Origin: Variovorax sp. WDL1
Lineage (GTDB): Bacteria > Pseudomonadota > Gammaproteobacteria > Burkholderiales > Burkholderiaceae_C
Assembly: GCF_001541225.1 (NCBI RefSeq)
Contig: NZ_LMTS01000096.1
Coordinates: forward strand, 1-54,514
DNA length: 54,514 bases
Reading direction: 5' to 3'
Below the pieces are notes generated by a model. That model was not told where the DNA came from. It worked only from the letters and a program-made list of their open reading frames with translations, and searched no databases. The position numbers were made by a program, and so were the translations under genes. This document shows positions 18,408 to 26,069 of the stretch, in pieces (the first letter of the stretch is position 1; every line of letters begins with the position of its first letter).

Positions 18408-19151
18408 TCAGCTGCCCTTGCACAATGAGGGACGCGGGCCCTGCAACAGATCCAGCACCATGGCACGAGCGATTGCTCCCGAAAGGTTGCCCGCGTCCAG
18501 TTTGCTCGTGGCATTCTTCAGATGGAACCTGACGGTTGAAAGGGAGATACCGAGGATCAGCGCAATGTCCTTTCCAGTCTTGCCGTCGGCAGCCCATCGC
18601 AGGATCTCGACCTCTCGTTCAGTCAAAGCGGCCCGCATCTCCCCGATCAGCCTGGAGCGGAATGCATGCAGCATCAGCCGATGAGCGCATTCGGTGAGCA
18701 TGCGCAGCTCCCGCTCCTTCGACGCCAACTCGACAGTCCCCAAGGTTTCACCGGAACGGGAGAGCGTGAGCATGCTGACGATGCCCAATCCATCGCGACA
18801 CGACTGGGCCCACCCCACCCTCAAGCCGAACGATTGGGCTTCGTCCCAGAACTCTTTCGCTGGCTGGAACAAGGAGTCACTCCAGATCACTGGCCGTTGT
18901 GATGCGGTGCAGTGGGCAACGGAAGGATCGATGGCATGGTAGCTGTTGTCGATGTATCTCTGCCACCATTCGTGCGGGTAGCTGTTGAGAACGCTGATGC
19001 GGGGGTTCGTCAAGGGAAGCGGAAACCGGATGCCGATGGAGCAGCACTCGAATTCGAAAGCCCGCGCGGCGCTCGAAAGCCATGTCAGGATTTCCGCGTC
19101 GCTCCACGGTCCATGGTCAGGCTGCGGAAAATCGAACTGCCACTTCCCCAT
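18408..19151 (-). CDS. LuxR-type quorum-sensing regulator (solo, AHL-binding type)
   Basis: The 247-aa product has an N-terminal autoinducer-binding domain retaining the conserved W62, Y66, D75, P76, W90 and G113 pattern of acyl-homoserine-lactone receptors (EWWQRYIDNSYHAIDPSV and PVIWSD). The C-terminal GerE helix-turn-helix is LTEREVEILRWAADGKTGKD, then STVRFHLKNATSKLDAGN. Retention of W and Y distinguishes it from plant-signal-responsive solos of the OryR type, which replace them. No luxI synthase is seen in the window. It lies convergent to the biosynthetic cassette, whose promoter carries a lux-box-like dyad. AAGGAGG precedes the ATG and can pair with an upstream GCCTCC. Control of the cassette is inferred. 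Confidence 0.9.
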   Translation of the reverse strand: MGKWQFDFPQPDHGPWSDAEILTWLSSAARAFEFECCSIGIRFPLPLTNPRISVLNSYPHEWWQRYIDNSYHAIDPSVAHCTASQRPVIWSDSLFQPAKEFWDEAQSFGLRVGWAQSCRDGLGIVSMLTLSRSGETLGTVELASKERELRMLTECAHRLMLHAFRSRLIGEMRAALTEREVEILRWAADGKTGKDIALILGISLSTVRFHLKNATSKLDAGNLSGAIARAMVLDLLQGPRPSLCKGS

Positions 19152-19155
19152 TCGG

Positions 19156-19176
19156 GCCTCCTTGCTTTATGGAGGC
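19156..19176 (-). promoter_or_regulatory. Hairpin that would mask the luxR ribosome binding site
   Basis: On the minus-strand transcript GCCUCC (19176-19171) is followed by a 9-nt loop and GGAGGC (19161-19156), a perfect 6-bp stem whose right arm is the Shine-Dalgarno of luxR, 4 nt before the AUG. If transcription begins upstream, for example from the AraC gene ending at 19199, this stem would hide the site. There is no U-tract, so it is not a standard terminator. Confidence 0.45.
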
Positions 19177-19198
19177 ATCTTAGGGCAGCGCAGCCCCG

Positions 19199-20167
19199 TC
19201 AACTGGACACGCGCCCCAGCTGCAGCTCCCGCAGCCGCTTCACGTCCCGTGCCGGCGGCGAGCCGAAGAAGCGGCTGTACTCGCGGTTGAACTGCGACTG
19301 GCTCTCGTAGCCTACGCGATGCCCGGCAGTGGCGGCGTCCACGTTCTCGCCGATCATGATGCGCCTTGCCTCCTGCAGGCGCAGCTGCTTCTGGAACTGC
19401 AGCGGGCTCATGGCCGTGACCGCCTTGAAGTGGTGGTGCAGCGAGGACACGCTCATGTGGACCTCTTCGGCGAGGACCTCGATACGCAGCGGCTCCTGGA
19501 AGCGCCGCGAGAGCACGCTGATGGCCTGGGTGATGCGCTGGCTGTGGCTGTCCACCATCGCCATCTGGGCCAGGCGCCAGCCATCGGGCGACCTCAGCAG
19601 CCGGTACAGGATCTCGCGAATGACCAGCGGCGCCAGCGCCGGAACGTCCTCGGGCGACGCCAGCAGCTTGACGAGGCGCAGCACCGGGTCGAGCACGGCG
19701 GTGGACAGCTCGCCGGTGTAGATCCCGCGGGGCGAGACGCGCGCGGGAGCCGCATTGCCGAACCTGAACTCCAGCGCCGCGGCGGCGATGTCCTTGACGT
19801 CGAAGCTCAGCTTCAGGCCCAGGTACGGCGCATCCGGCGAGGCATCGATCACCTGGCCGGACACGGGCAGGTTCTGCGCGACCACCAGGTACTGGCCACT
19901 GTCGTAGACATAGACCTCGTCGGCCAGCAGCACACGCTTGCTGCCCTGCGCGAGCACGCAGAAGGCCGGCTCGTGCACCACATGCGCCGGATGCTGCATG
20001 TGCGAGACCCGTGCGAGCAGAAAGCGGGGAACCGCAGTCTGATAGAGGCCGTCCACGCCGCCGGTGAGCCGGTCGATCTGCGCGGCAAGCTCGGCCCGCA
20101 TCATGGTGACCTGCAACTGCTCCGAGGACCGGTCGTCGTGCGGCGCTTTCTGGATGGATGTCAGCAT
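19199..20167 (-). CDS. AraC-family transcriptional regulator (AraC_N + HTH)
   Basis: With the ATG at 20167 the product is 322 aa; an in-frame start at 20245 would add 26 residues. The N-terminal half is the AraC_N cupin of YqhC-like regulators (HEPAFCVLAQGSKRVLLADE, then DSGQYLVVAQNLPVSG). The C-terminal half is the double HTH (RIEVLAEEVHMSVSSLHHHF and HRVGYESQSQFNREYSRFFG). Members of this group often sense aldehydes or control a neighbouring oxidoreductase. Here the immediate same-strand neighbour is luxR, 47 bp downstream, so read-through could couple the two. The target is unknown. Confidence 0.88.
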   Translation of the reverse strand: MLTSIQKAPHDDRSSEQLQVTMMRAELAAQIDRLTGGVDGLYQTAVPRFLLARVSHMQHPAHVVHEPAFCVLAQGSKRVLLADEVYVYDSGQYLVVAQNLPVSGQVIDASPDAPYLGLKLSFDVKDIAAAALEFRFGNAAPARVSPRGIYTGELSTAVLDPVLRLVKLLASPEDVPALAPLVIREILYRLLRSPDGWRLAQMAMVDSHSQRITQAISVLSRRFQEPLRIEVLAEEVHMSVSSLHHHFKAVTAMSPLQFQKQLRLQEARRIMIGENVDAATAGHRVGYESQSQFNREYSRFFGSPPARDVKRLRELQLGRVSS

Positions 20168-20275
20168 GCGCGGAAGCTTAAGCAGCTCGCCGCCGTTTGT
20201 CTCGAAAGAGGCTGACGCGTTGCAGGATCGTGCAAACATGCGCAACGATCCTGCAAGCCGCTTCGGGCCCGCGCG

Positions 20276-21031
20276 CTACTGCCCCACGCGCAGCATGCCG
20301 CCGAGCACCCGGTGCTTGGATTGCTCGATGTGCGCCATCATGTGCTTCAGCGCGCCTTCGGCGTCTTGGTCGGCCAGGGCGCGAAGGAACTCGAGGTGCT
20401 CGCGCATGGCAGGCACGACCTGCACCGGGCGCATCGAATCCGCGTCGTAGCGGATCAGGCGGACGTGCAGGCTGTTGACGCGATAGATCTCCGACAGGAT
20501 CTCGTTGCCGATGGCGTCGACCATGGTGTCGTGCAGTCCCCAGTCGACCGCCTGCGAGTCCTTCTCGAGCGCATCGTCTGGCCGAGGCTGCAGGGCGCGC
20601 TCGAGGATCGCCTCGTGGTCCGCGATGAGGCGGGCGATGGTCTCGGCACTGGCAACGCGCGCGAAGTTCAGCACGGCTTCCCGCTCCACCATCGCACGGA
20701 CCTGCCAGGCGTTGCGGATCAGCTTCATGTCCACGGTGGCGATCTGCAGGCCGCGCTTGGGGACCGCCTTGATGAGCCCGGCCGCCTCAAGCCTGGGCAC
20801 CAGCTCGCGCACGGCGGCCAGCGGCATCTCGAGCAGTTGCATCAACTCGCGCTGGGAGACGAATTGCCCGGGCCGGATTCGCGCATCGATGATCTGCTGG
20901 CGAAACCCCTGGTAGGCCCGGTTCCGTTGCGTGACTGGCTCAGGCTCGGCGGCCCGGCGCGCAGCCGCCTTCTGCAACTCTGGCAACGCGATGGCGGAGG
21001 TGTTCATCCCCCGGATGGTACGGGCAAACAT
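20276..21031 (-). CDS. GntR-family regulator, FCD type
   Basis: The 251-aa product has an N-terminal winged helix (YQGFRQQIIDARIRPGQFVS, then LMQLLEMPLAAVRELVPRL) and a C-terminal all-helical FCD ligand domain. Metal-ligand histidines are seen in GLHDTMVDAIGN and EHLEFLRALADQD. This subgroup usually represses an adjacent sugar-acid or carboxylate catabolic operon. It is divergent from the aldolase-Bug-kinase operon, and the gap contains the near-palindrome CTGACATGTTAG. The start may be eight codons later, at MNTSAIALPE; neither candidate has a well-spaced ribosome binding site. Confidence 0.9.
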   Translation of the reverse strand: MFARTIRGMNTSAIALPELQKAAARRAAEPEPVTQRNRAYQGFRQQIIDARIRPGQFVSQRELMQLLEMPLAAVRELVPRLEAAGLIKAVPKRGLQIATVDMKLIRNAWQVRAMVEREAVLNFARVASAETIARLIADHEAILERALQPRPDDALEKDSQAVDWGLHDTMVDAIGNEILSEIYRVNSLHVRLIRYDADSMRPVQVVPAMREHLEFLRALADQDAEGALKHMMAHIEQSKHRVLGGMLRVGQ

Positions 21032-21080
21032 CTCTTCGCGATCGACTGATGCACGAGCTAGGGTTATTACTAGAATCCAT

Positions 21081-21092
21081 CTGACATGTTAG
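21081..21092. promoter_or_regulatory. Candidate GntR operator CTGACATGTTAG
   Basis: This 12-bp near-palindrome has one mismatched pair and an ACATGT core. It lies 50 bp upstream of the GntR start and 100 bp upstream of the aldolase start. Size and symmetry fit FCD-type operators. Assignment to the adjacent regulator is inferred. Confidence 0.45.
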
Positions 21093-21191
21093 TCGGGTTA
21101 TAGTTCGGTGCAAGCAAGGGGTCACGGCGCGCTGCTCATCGCCTGCCGCCATTGCCACACCTTCCACCACCGCAAACCTGGAGCTTTTTTC

Positions 21192-22082
21192 ATGGGTCTT
21201 GATCTCTCGGGCGTCATTCCGCCGCTCGTCACGCCTTTCACCGCTGCCGGCGACATCGACGAAGCCGCCTTCCGCAGGGTCATCCGCTTCAACCTGGACA
21301 AGAAGGTGCACGGCCTCTGCCCCGGCGGCAGCAGCGGCGAAGGCCATACGCTCACGATCGACGAGTTCAAGCGCCTCCTGGAAATCACCGCGGAGGAAGT
21401 CGCGGGCGCCGTGCCGATCGTCGCCGGCATCATTTCCAACAGCACGCGCGACGCGATCAACCGCGCCAAGGCGATCTCGCACCTGCCCATCGCGGCGCTG
21501 CAGGTCACGCCCGTGCACTACCTCTTCAAGCCCGACGAGGACGCGACCTTCCGCCATTTCAAGGCGCTGACGGAGGCCGTGGACATCCCGGTCATCATCT
21601 ACAACGTCGTGCCCTGGAACTACCTGAACCCGGCGCAGATGATCCGGCTCATGAAGGAGCTGCCCGGCGTGCAGGGCATCAAGCAGAGCCAGGGTGACCT
21701 GAAGCTCATGGCCGACCTGCTCCTGGGCGTGCCCCAGGGCTGCAAGGTCTTCTCCGCAGTGGATGCGCTGCTGTACTCGTCGTTCGCGCTGGGCGCGCAC
21801 GGCACGATCGCCGCGACCCCGGCCGCGCTGCCGGGCGTGTGCGTCGCGCTCTGGAATGCCGTGCAGGCGGGCGACCATGCCAAGGCCCTGGAGATGCACA
21901 AGTCGATGCTGGCGTTCTGGAACGCGATCGTGGCCGACAACCTGCCTGCGAACCTGAAGACCTCGATCACGCTGCAAGGCTGCAACGCAGGCCTGCCGCG
22001 CGCCCCGATGCCACCCACGAGCGAGGCGCAGCTCAACAGCATCAAGAGCGCGCTCGACCAGGTCCTGCGCTTCGAAAACTGA
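21192..22082 (+). CDS. DapA/NAL-superfamily aldolase or dehydratase
   Basis: The 296-aa product is a dihydrodipicolinate synthase-family TIM barrel. It has the GSSGEG carboxylate-binding loop (residues about 44-49), the catalytic tyrosine in VIIYNVVPWNYL and the Schiff-base lysine in GIKQSQGD. The family makes or breaks bonds to pyruvate or dehydrates sugar acids. True DapA is unlikely because the gene sits in a catabolic operon with a Bug receptor and DhaK/DhaL kinases under a GntR regulator. A reasonable inference is cleavage of a keto-acid to pyruvate plus a small carbonyl compound that the kinase then phosphorylates. Confidence 0.88.
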   Translation: MGLDLSGVIPPLVTPFTAAGDIDEAAFRRVIRFNLDKKVHGLCPGGSSGEGHTLTIDEFKRLLEITAEEVAGAVPIVAGIISNSTRDAINRAKAISHLPIAALQVTPVHYLFKPDEDATFRHFKALTEAVDIPVIIYNVVPWNYLNPAQMIRLMKELPGVQGIKQSQGDLKLMADLLLGVPQGCKVFSAVDALLYSSFALGAHGTIAATPAALPGVCVALWNAVQAGDHAKALEMHKSMLAFWNAIVADNLPANLKTSITLQGCNAGLPRAPMPPTSEAQLNSIKSALDQVLRFEN

Positions 22083-22131
22083 TGCGCGACCCAAGTTCCC
22101 TCAACACAGCTATCGGAGACAGGCAAACATC

Positions 22132-23112
22132 ATGAACATTCAACGTCGCAAACTGCTGAATCTCGGCGCGGCCGCCGCCGCGGGCAGCCTCCTGGGCACG
22201 AGCGCGTGGGCGCAGGCTTTCCCGGCCAAGCCGGTCACGCTCGTCGTGCCGTTCGCGCCGGGCGGCAACACCGACATCGTCGCTCGCACGGTGGCGGTCG
22301 CGCTTGGCAAGGTGCTGGGCCAATCGGTGATCGTGGACAACCGCGCCGGCGCGGGCGGCTCGATCGGCGCGATGCAGGTCGCACGCGCCGCGGCCGACGG
22401 CTACACGCTGCTGCTGTGCGGGGCCGGCGTCATCGTGACCGTGCCGGAGATGGTCAAGACCAGCTACAGTCGGTCGAGCTTCGCGCCGATCGGGCTGGTG
22501 AACAAGAGCTCCATGGTGCTGCTGGCGCGCAAGAACGAGAGCCGCTTCAAGAACTTCAAGGAGCTCGCCGCCTATGCACGCTCGGGCGAGGGCAAGCTGG
22601 TCGCGGCCCACTCCGGGCCGGGCACGCCGAACCACCTCGCGCTGCTGCAGCTGGAGAGCCTGCTCAAGACCAAGTTCACCGTCGTCAGCTACAAGGGTTC
22701 CGGCCCGGCGCTGGTCGACCTGATCGGCGGCCAGGTCGACGTGCACTTCGACCAGGTGACGAGTTCGCTCCAGCATGTGAAGGCCGGCACGCTGCAGGCG
22801 CTGGCGGTCCTCGGCCCGACGCAAGACCCCTCGCTGCCCGGTGTGCAGACGGTGGCCGAGCAGGGTTTCGGCGAGCTCGATGGCACCACCTACGTCGGCG
22901 TGCTGGCGCCCAGCGGGACGCCGAAGGACCTGCAGGACAAGCTCGCCGCCGCGCTCGCCCAGGCCGTCAAGGACCCGCAGACGGTCCACAGTGCCCGGGA
23001 GCTCGGCAGCGTCGCCTTCTCGAGCACTCCCCAGGAATTCGCGCGCATCCTGGACGCCGAGTACGCGCTGGCCACCCAGGCCACCAAGGACGGCCGGCTC
23101 AAGGTGGACTGA
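22132..23112 (+). CDS. Bug/TctC-family tripartite tricarboxylate receptor
   Basis: The 326-aa product begins with a signal peptide carrying a twin arginine (MNIQRRKLLNLGAAAAAGSL) and ending near SAWAQA. The mature part has the Bug signature FPAKPVTLVVPFAPGGNTDIVAR and the later DNRAGAGGSIGA. These periplasmic proteins bind carboxylates with high affinity and are greatly expanded in Burkholderiales. Membrane partners TctA/TctB are not nearby, a common situation. Its place between aldolase and kinase genes suggests that it captures the pathway substrate, probably a sugar acid or other carboxylate. Confidence 0.93.
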   Translation: MNIQRRKLLNLGAAAAAGSLLGTSAWAQAFPAKPVTLVVPFAPGGNTDIVARTVAVALGKVLGQSVIVDNRAGAGGSIGAMQVARAAADGYTLLLCGAGVIVTVPEMVKTSYSRSSFAPIGLVNKSSMVLLARKNESRFKNFKELAAYARSGEGKLVAAHSGPGTPNHLALLQLESLLKTKFTVVSYKGSGPALVDLIGGQVDVHFDQVTSSLQHVKAGTLQALAVLGPTQDPSLPGVQTVAEQGFGELDGTTYVGVLAPSGTPKDLQDKLAAALAQAVKDPQTVHSARELGSVAFSSTPQEFARILDAEYALATQATKDGRLKVD

Positions 23113-23115
23113 ACC

Positions 23116-24114
23116 GTGAAGAAGATCCTCAACGATCCCGACGCCTATGTCGACGAGATGCTCGACGGCCTGTGCCTGGCCCACCCCGAGCTGCAGCGCC
23201 GCGGCGATGGCGCACGCGTGGTCGTGCGCAGCGGGGGACCGATCAACGGCAAGGTCGGCATCGTGACGGGCGGCGGCTCGGGCCATCTGCCCGTCTTTCT
23301 CGGCTATGTCGGCGAGGGCCTGCTGGACAGCTGCGCCGTCGGCAACGTGTTCGCGGGGCCACGCATGGACGACTGCATCGAGGCGATGCGCGCGGCCGAC
23401 GGCGGCGCCGGCGTGCTGCAGCTGTACGGGAACTACGGCGGCGACCGCATGAACTTCGACATGGCGGCCGAGATGCTGGAGCTCGAAGGCATGGAGGTGG
23501 CTTCGGTGCGCGTCACGGACGACGTGGCGAGCGCACCCGGCTCGCAGCGCGACAAGCGCCGCGGCGTGGCCGGGCTGGTGCTCGTCTACAAGGTGACGGG
23601 CGCGAAGGCAGCCACGCGCGCCACGCTCGACCAGGTCGCCGCATTGGCGCGCAAGGCCAACGACGCATGCCGCTCGATCGGCGTGGCGCTCACGCCTTGC
23701 GTCGTGCCCGAGTCGGGCCGGGCCTCCTTCGCCATCGGCGACGAGGAGATCGAATTCGGCATGGGCATCCATGGCGAGCCCGGGATCTGGCGCGGCCCAC
23801 TCAAGCAGGCGGACGCACTCGCGGACGAGATGCTCTCGCACCTGCTGCCCGAGCTCGACCTCGCGACCGGCGATCGCGTTGCTGTACTGGTGAACAGCCT
23901 CGGCGCCACGCCGGCGGAAGAGCTCTACATCGTGTACCGCCGCGTCGCGGCCGTGCTCGCCGAGCGCGGTGTCGCGATCGTCCGGCCGCTGGTGGGCCGC
24001 TATGCCACCTCGATGGAAATGGCCGGCGCTTCGCTCAGCGTGATGAAGCTCGATGCCGAGCTGGAGGCGCTGTGGACCGCCCCGGCCGAATGTCCCTTCT
24101 GGAGGGTGCGTTGA
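23116..24114 (+). CDS. Dihydroxyacetone kinase DhaK-type subunit
   Basis: The 332-aa product (GTG start 3 bp after the Bug stop) is a DAK1 domain. It has GGGSGHLPVFLGYVGEGLLD near the N-terminus and the substrate-binding histidine in EFGMGIHGEPGIWRG, the residue that holds dihydroxyacetone as a hemiaminal. It is followed by a DhaL subunit, but no phosphotransferase DhaM is present. Hence the pair is either ATP-dependent or acts on another small ketose or aldose such as erythrulose. In this operon it should phosphorylate the carbonyl product of the aldolase, an inference from context. Confidence 0.9.
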   Translation: MKKILNDPDAYVDEMLDGLCLAHPELQRRGDGARVVVRSGGPINGKVGIVTGGGSGHLPVFLGYVGEGLLDSCAVGNVFAGPRMDDCIEAMRAADGGAGVLQLYGNYGGDRMNFDMAAEMLELEGMEVASVRVTDDVASAPGSQRDKRRGVAGLVLVYKVTGAKAATRATLDQVAALARKANDACRSIGVALTPCVVPESGRASFAIGDEEIEFGMGIHGEPGIWRGPLKQADALADEMLSHLLPELDLATGDRVAVLVNSLGATPAEELYIVYRRVAAVLAERGVAIVRPLVGRYATSMEMAGASLSVMKLDAELEALWTAPAECPFWRVR

Positions 24115-24710
24115 TGCTCGACGCAGCGCGACTCGCGGCCGCCCTGCCCCGCTGGTGCGCCGGCATGCACGCGGCCGCGCCCGAACTCAATGCGCTCGAC
24201 GGCCGCCTCGGCGACGCAGACCTCGGTGCCACGCTCGACAAGTGCGCGTCCCAGGTCGAAGCGGCACTGCCCGAGCTGCCTGACAGCCTCGAGGGCATTT
24301 TCAGGCGCTGCGCCCAGGCGAGCGCCAAGGCATCCGGCTCGAGCTTCGGCACGCTGCTGACCGTGGCTCTCATGACTTGCGCCAGGCGCTGCGCGGGGGT
24401 GGATACGCTCGACCGGGCGGACCTCGCCGCCTTGTTGACGGAGGTCGTTTCGGCGCTCGCCGCGCGCGGCGGCGCAAGCCTGGGCGACAAGACCGTGCTC
24501 GACGGCCTGCATGCCGTCGCCACGGCCCTCGCGTCGTCTCCGGAGGACGCCGATGCACGCCGTGTGGCCAGTGTTGCATCGCGTGCTGCACTGGACGCCT
24601 TTCGAGGCAAGCCGAACCGCATCGGACGCGCACGCATGTTCGCCGACAAGACCATGGGACTCGACGATCCCGGCATGGTGGCCCTGCAGCGCATGGTCGA
24701 AAGCCTGTGA
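24114..24710 (+). CDS. Dihydroxyacetone kinase DhaL-type (DAK2) subunit
   Basis: The 198-aa product is a DAK2 domain that supplies the nucleotide site for DhaK. The metal-ATP loop appears as LDGRLGDADLGATL, with aspartates at the usual spacing, and ASGSSFGTLL and RARMFADKTMGLDDPG are typical later motifs. The start overlaps the DhaK stop as TGATG, and GGAGGG precedes it, so the two are translationally coupled. Together they form the expected two-subunit kinase. Confidence 0.88.
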   Translation: MLDAARLAAALPRWCAGMHAAAPELNALDGRLGDADLGATLDKCASQVEAALPELPDSLEGIFRRCAQASAKASGSSFGTLLTVALMTCARRCAGVDTLDRADLAALLTEVVSALAARGGASLGDKTVLDGLHAVATALASSPEDADARRVASVASRAALDAFRGKPNRIGRARMFADKTMGLDDPGMVALQRMVESL

Positions 24711-24809
24711 CGGCGGGCCGCCCCCACGGCGGTCATTGATCGGCTCTCGCAACGAGTCCGTTGCGAAGCACATTCGCTCGGAGAATTGCCGTTTCCGGGA
24801 CATCCAGTT

Positions 24810-24837
24810 TTGCAGGGCTCGTCAATAAGATTAAAGT
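24810..24837 (+). promoter_or_regulatory. Possible sigma-70 promoter of the H-NS gene
   Basis: TTGCAG (24810-24815) and TAAAGT (24832-24837) are 16 bp apart, and the segment is unusually AT-rich for the window. It lies 34 bp before the H-NS ATG, within a 160-bp gap that otherwise shows no gene. Confidence 0.4.
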
Positions 24838-24870
24838 CGAGTCTTCTTCACATCCTGGAATTCAAATCCA

Positions 24871-25362
24871 ATGACTCAGAGTTACGAGCAGATTCAGAAG
24901 CAGATCGAGAGTCTCCAGCGTCAGGCTGAAAAGCTTCGCGTGCGAGAAATCGATGAAGTTGTCGCCCGTATCAAGGTCGCCATCAAGCACTATGGGCTCA
25001 GCGCCGCGCAACTGGGCTTTGGCGCTGCACCCGATGGTGCAAGAAGAAAGGCGAACAAGGCAGCCGCCTCCCTCCGCGCAGCGAAATACAGCGATGGCCA
25101 GGGCAATTCGTGGTCAGGCATGGGCAAGCGGCCAGGCTGGCTGCGCAATGCACTCGACGCCGGCAGGACACTCGATGAATTCGCAACGCAAGCGCCCTCC
25201 CTGGATACAGGTGGCGGCAAGCGCAAGGCGGCAAAGAAGCGCAAGGCGAAGATTGCCTACAAGGACGATGCCGGGCATACGTGGTCCGGCATGGGCCCGA
25301 AGCCTCGCTGGTTGAAAGAGGCGCTGGACGCAGGGAAGACACTCGAGGAAATGCAAGCCTGA
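24871..25362 (+). CDS. H-NS-family nucleoid protein with duplicated DNA-binding domain
   Basis: The 163-aa product starts with a coiled-coil oligomerisation region (QIQKQIESLQRQAEKLRVRE). It carries two C-terminal H-NS DNA-binding modules. One is SDGQGNSWSGMGKRPGWLRN at about 74-93, followed by ALDAGRTLDEF. The other, about 50 residues later, is DDAGHTWSGMGPKPRWLKEA with ALDAGKTLEEM. They are joined by a Lys/Arg-rich linker (GGGKRKAAKKRKAK). Typical H-NS proteins have one such module after the linker. Two could let one protomer bridge two minor-groove sites or raise affinity for AT-rich foreign DNA. It appears monocistronic. Confidence 0.93.
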   Translation: MTQSYEQIQKQIESLQRQAEKLRVREIDEVVARIKVAIKHYGLSAAQLGFGAAPDGARRKANKAAASLRAAKYSDGQGNSWSGMGKRPGWLRNALDAGRTLDEFATQAPSLDTGGGKRKAAKKRKAKIAYKDDAGHTWSGMGPKPRWLKEALDAGKTLEEMQA

Positions 25363-25393
25363 CGAAGGATTTGCCCGCACGTCCTGGCCACAC

Positions 25394-25999
25394 ATGCTGC
25401 GCCTCTATGACAGCCGCTTTTCCGGCAACTGCTGGAAAGTCCGCATCCTGCTGAACCAGCTCGGTATCCCGTTCGAGCGGGTCACGCTCGATCTCGCCAA
25501 AGGGGAAGCCGCGGACGAGACGTTCCAGCAGAAGAGCCGCTTTGCGCGCGTTCCGGCGCTCGAGCTCGAGGACGGCCGGACACTGGTCGAATCGGCAGCC
25601 ATCCTGCTCTACCTTGCGGAGGGCACCCGATTCATCCCTGAGGAGCCGTTCCTGCGCGCGGAAGTGCTGGGCTGGCTGTTCTATGAGCAGGCGGATCTTC
25701 AGAAGCCGATCGCGACACCACGCGTCTTTCACCTGAGGGGGCTGGCCGCCGACAAGGCGGAAGACATCGCCCGCTTCCAGAAGGATGGCAACGCTGCACT
25801 CGGGAAACTCGAGCAATGGCTCGACCAGCACACCTGGCTGGTCGGCGAGCGGTACACGCTCGCCGACCTGGCAGTCTCATGCTATGTGTCGCTGGCCGGG
25901 CAAGGCGGCTACGACATGGCCCGGTACCCGGCCATCCAGGCGTGGACGAGCCGCGTGAGCGAGCAACCCGGCTGGGTTGCGCTGCTGAACGGCGAATGA
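25394..25999 (+). CDS. Glutathione S-transferase family protein
   Basis: The 201-aa product has an N-terminal thioredoxin-like domain (LRLYDSRFSGNCWKVRILLN, with Ser/Cys near residue 10-13 as possible catalytic residues and VPALELEDGRTLVESAAILLYL as the glutathione gamma-glutamyl site). An all-helical C-domain follows with WLVGERYTLADLAVSCYV. This is the usual GST length. It follows the H-NS gene by 31 bp but has no evident functional tie. Its TGA stop forms the first bases of the second 70-bp repeat. Substrate unknown. Confidence 0.92.
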   Translation: MLRLYDSRFSGNCWKVRILLNQLGIPFERVTLDLAKGEAADETFQQKSRFARVPALELEDGRTLVESAAILLYLAEGTRFIPEEPFLRAEVLGWLFYEQADLQKPIATPRVFHLRGLAADKAEDIARFQKDGNAALGKLEQWLDQHTWLVGERYTLADLAVSCYVSLAGQGGYDMARYPAIQAWTSRVSEQPGWVALLNGE

Positions 26000-26066
26000 G
26001 CCGCACGGCCGCTCCGAAGGCGAATAGCACCGCAGCCGAAGGCAAAGCTACTCCAATGAGCCGCGC
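25997..26066. repeat. 70-bp interspersed repeat, copy 2, beginning at a stop codon
   Basis: This copy is gaplessly alignable to 9865-9934 with 12 mismatches. It starts at the GST stop codon, ends TGAGCCGCGC, and fills the gap up to the convergent flavoprotein gene. The central GCCGAAGGC is conserved, but the outer hairpin arms have diverged (TAGCACC against AAGCTAC), so the stem is mostly lost. Confidence 0.85.
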
Positions 26067-26069
26067 TTC

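Noticed and set aside
18408..20245. Search for a luxI autoinducer synthase beside luxR
   Set aside because: The neighbouring genes encode an AraC regulator and an ATP-grasp enzyme; no LuxI-like protein was seen anywhere in the window.
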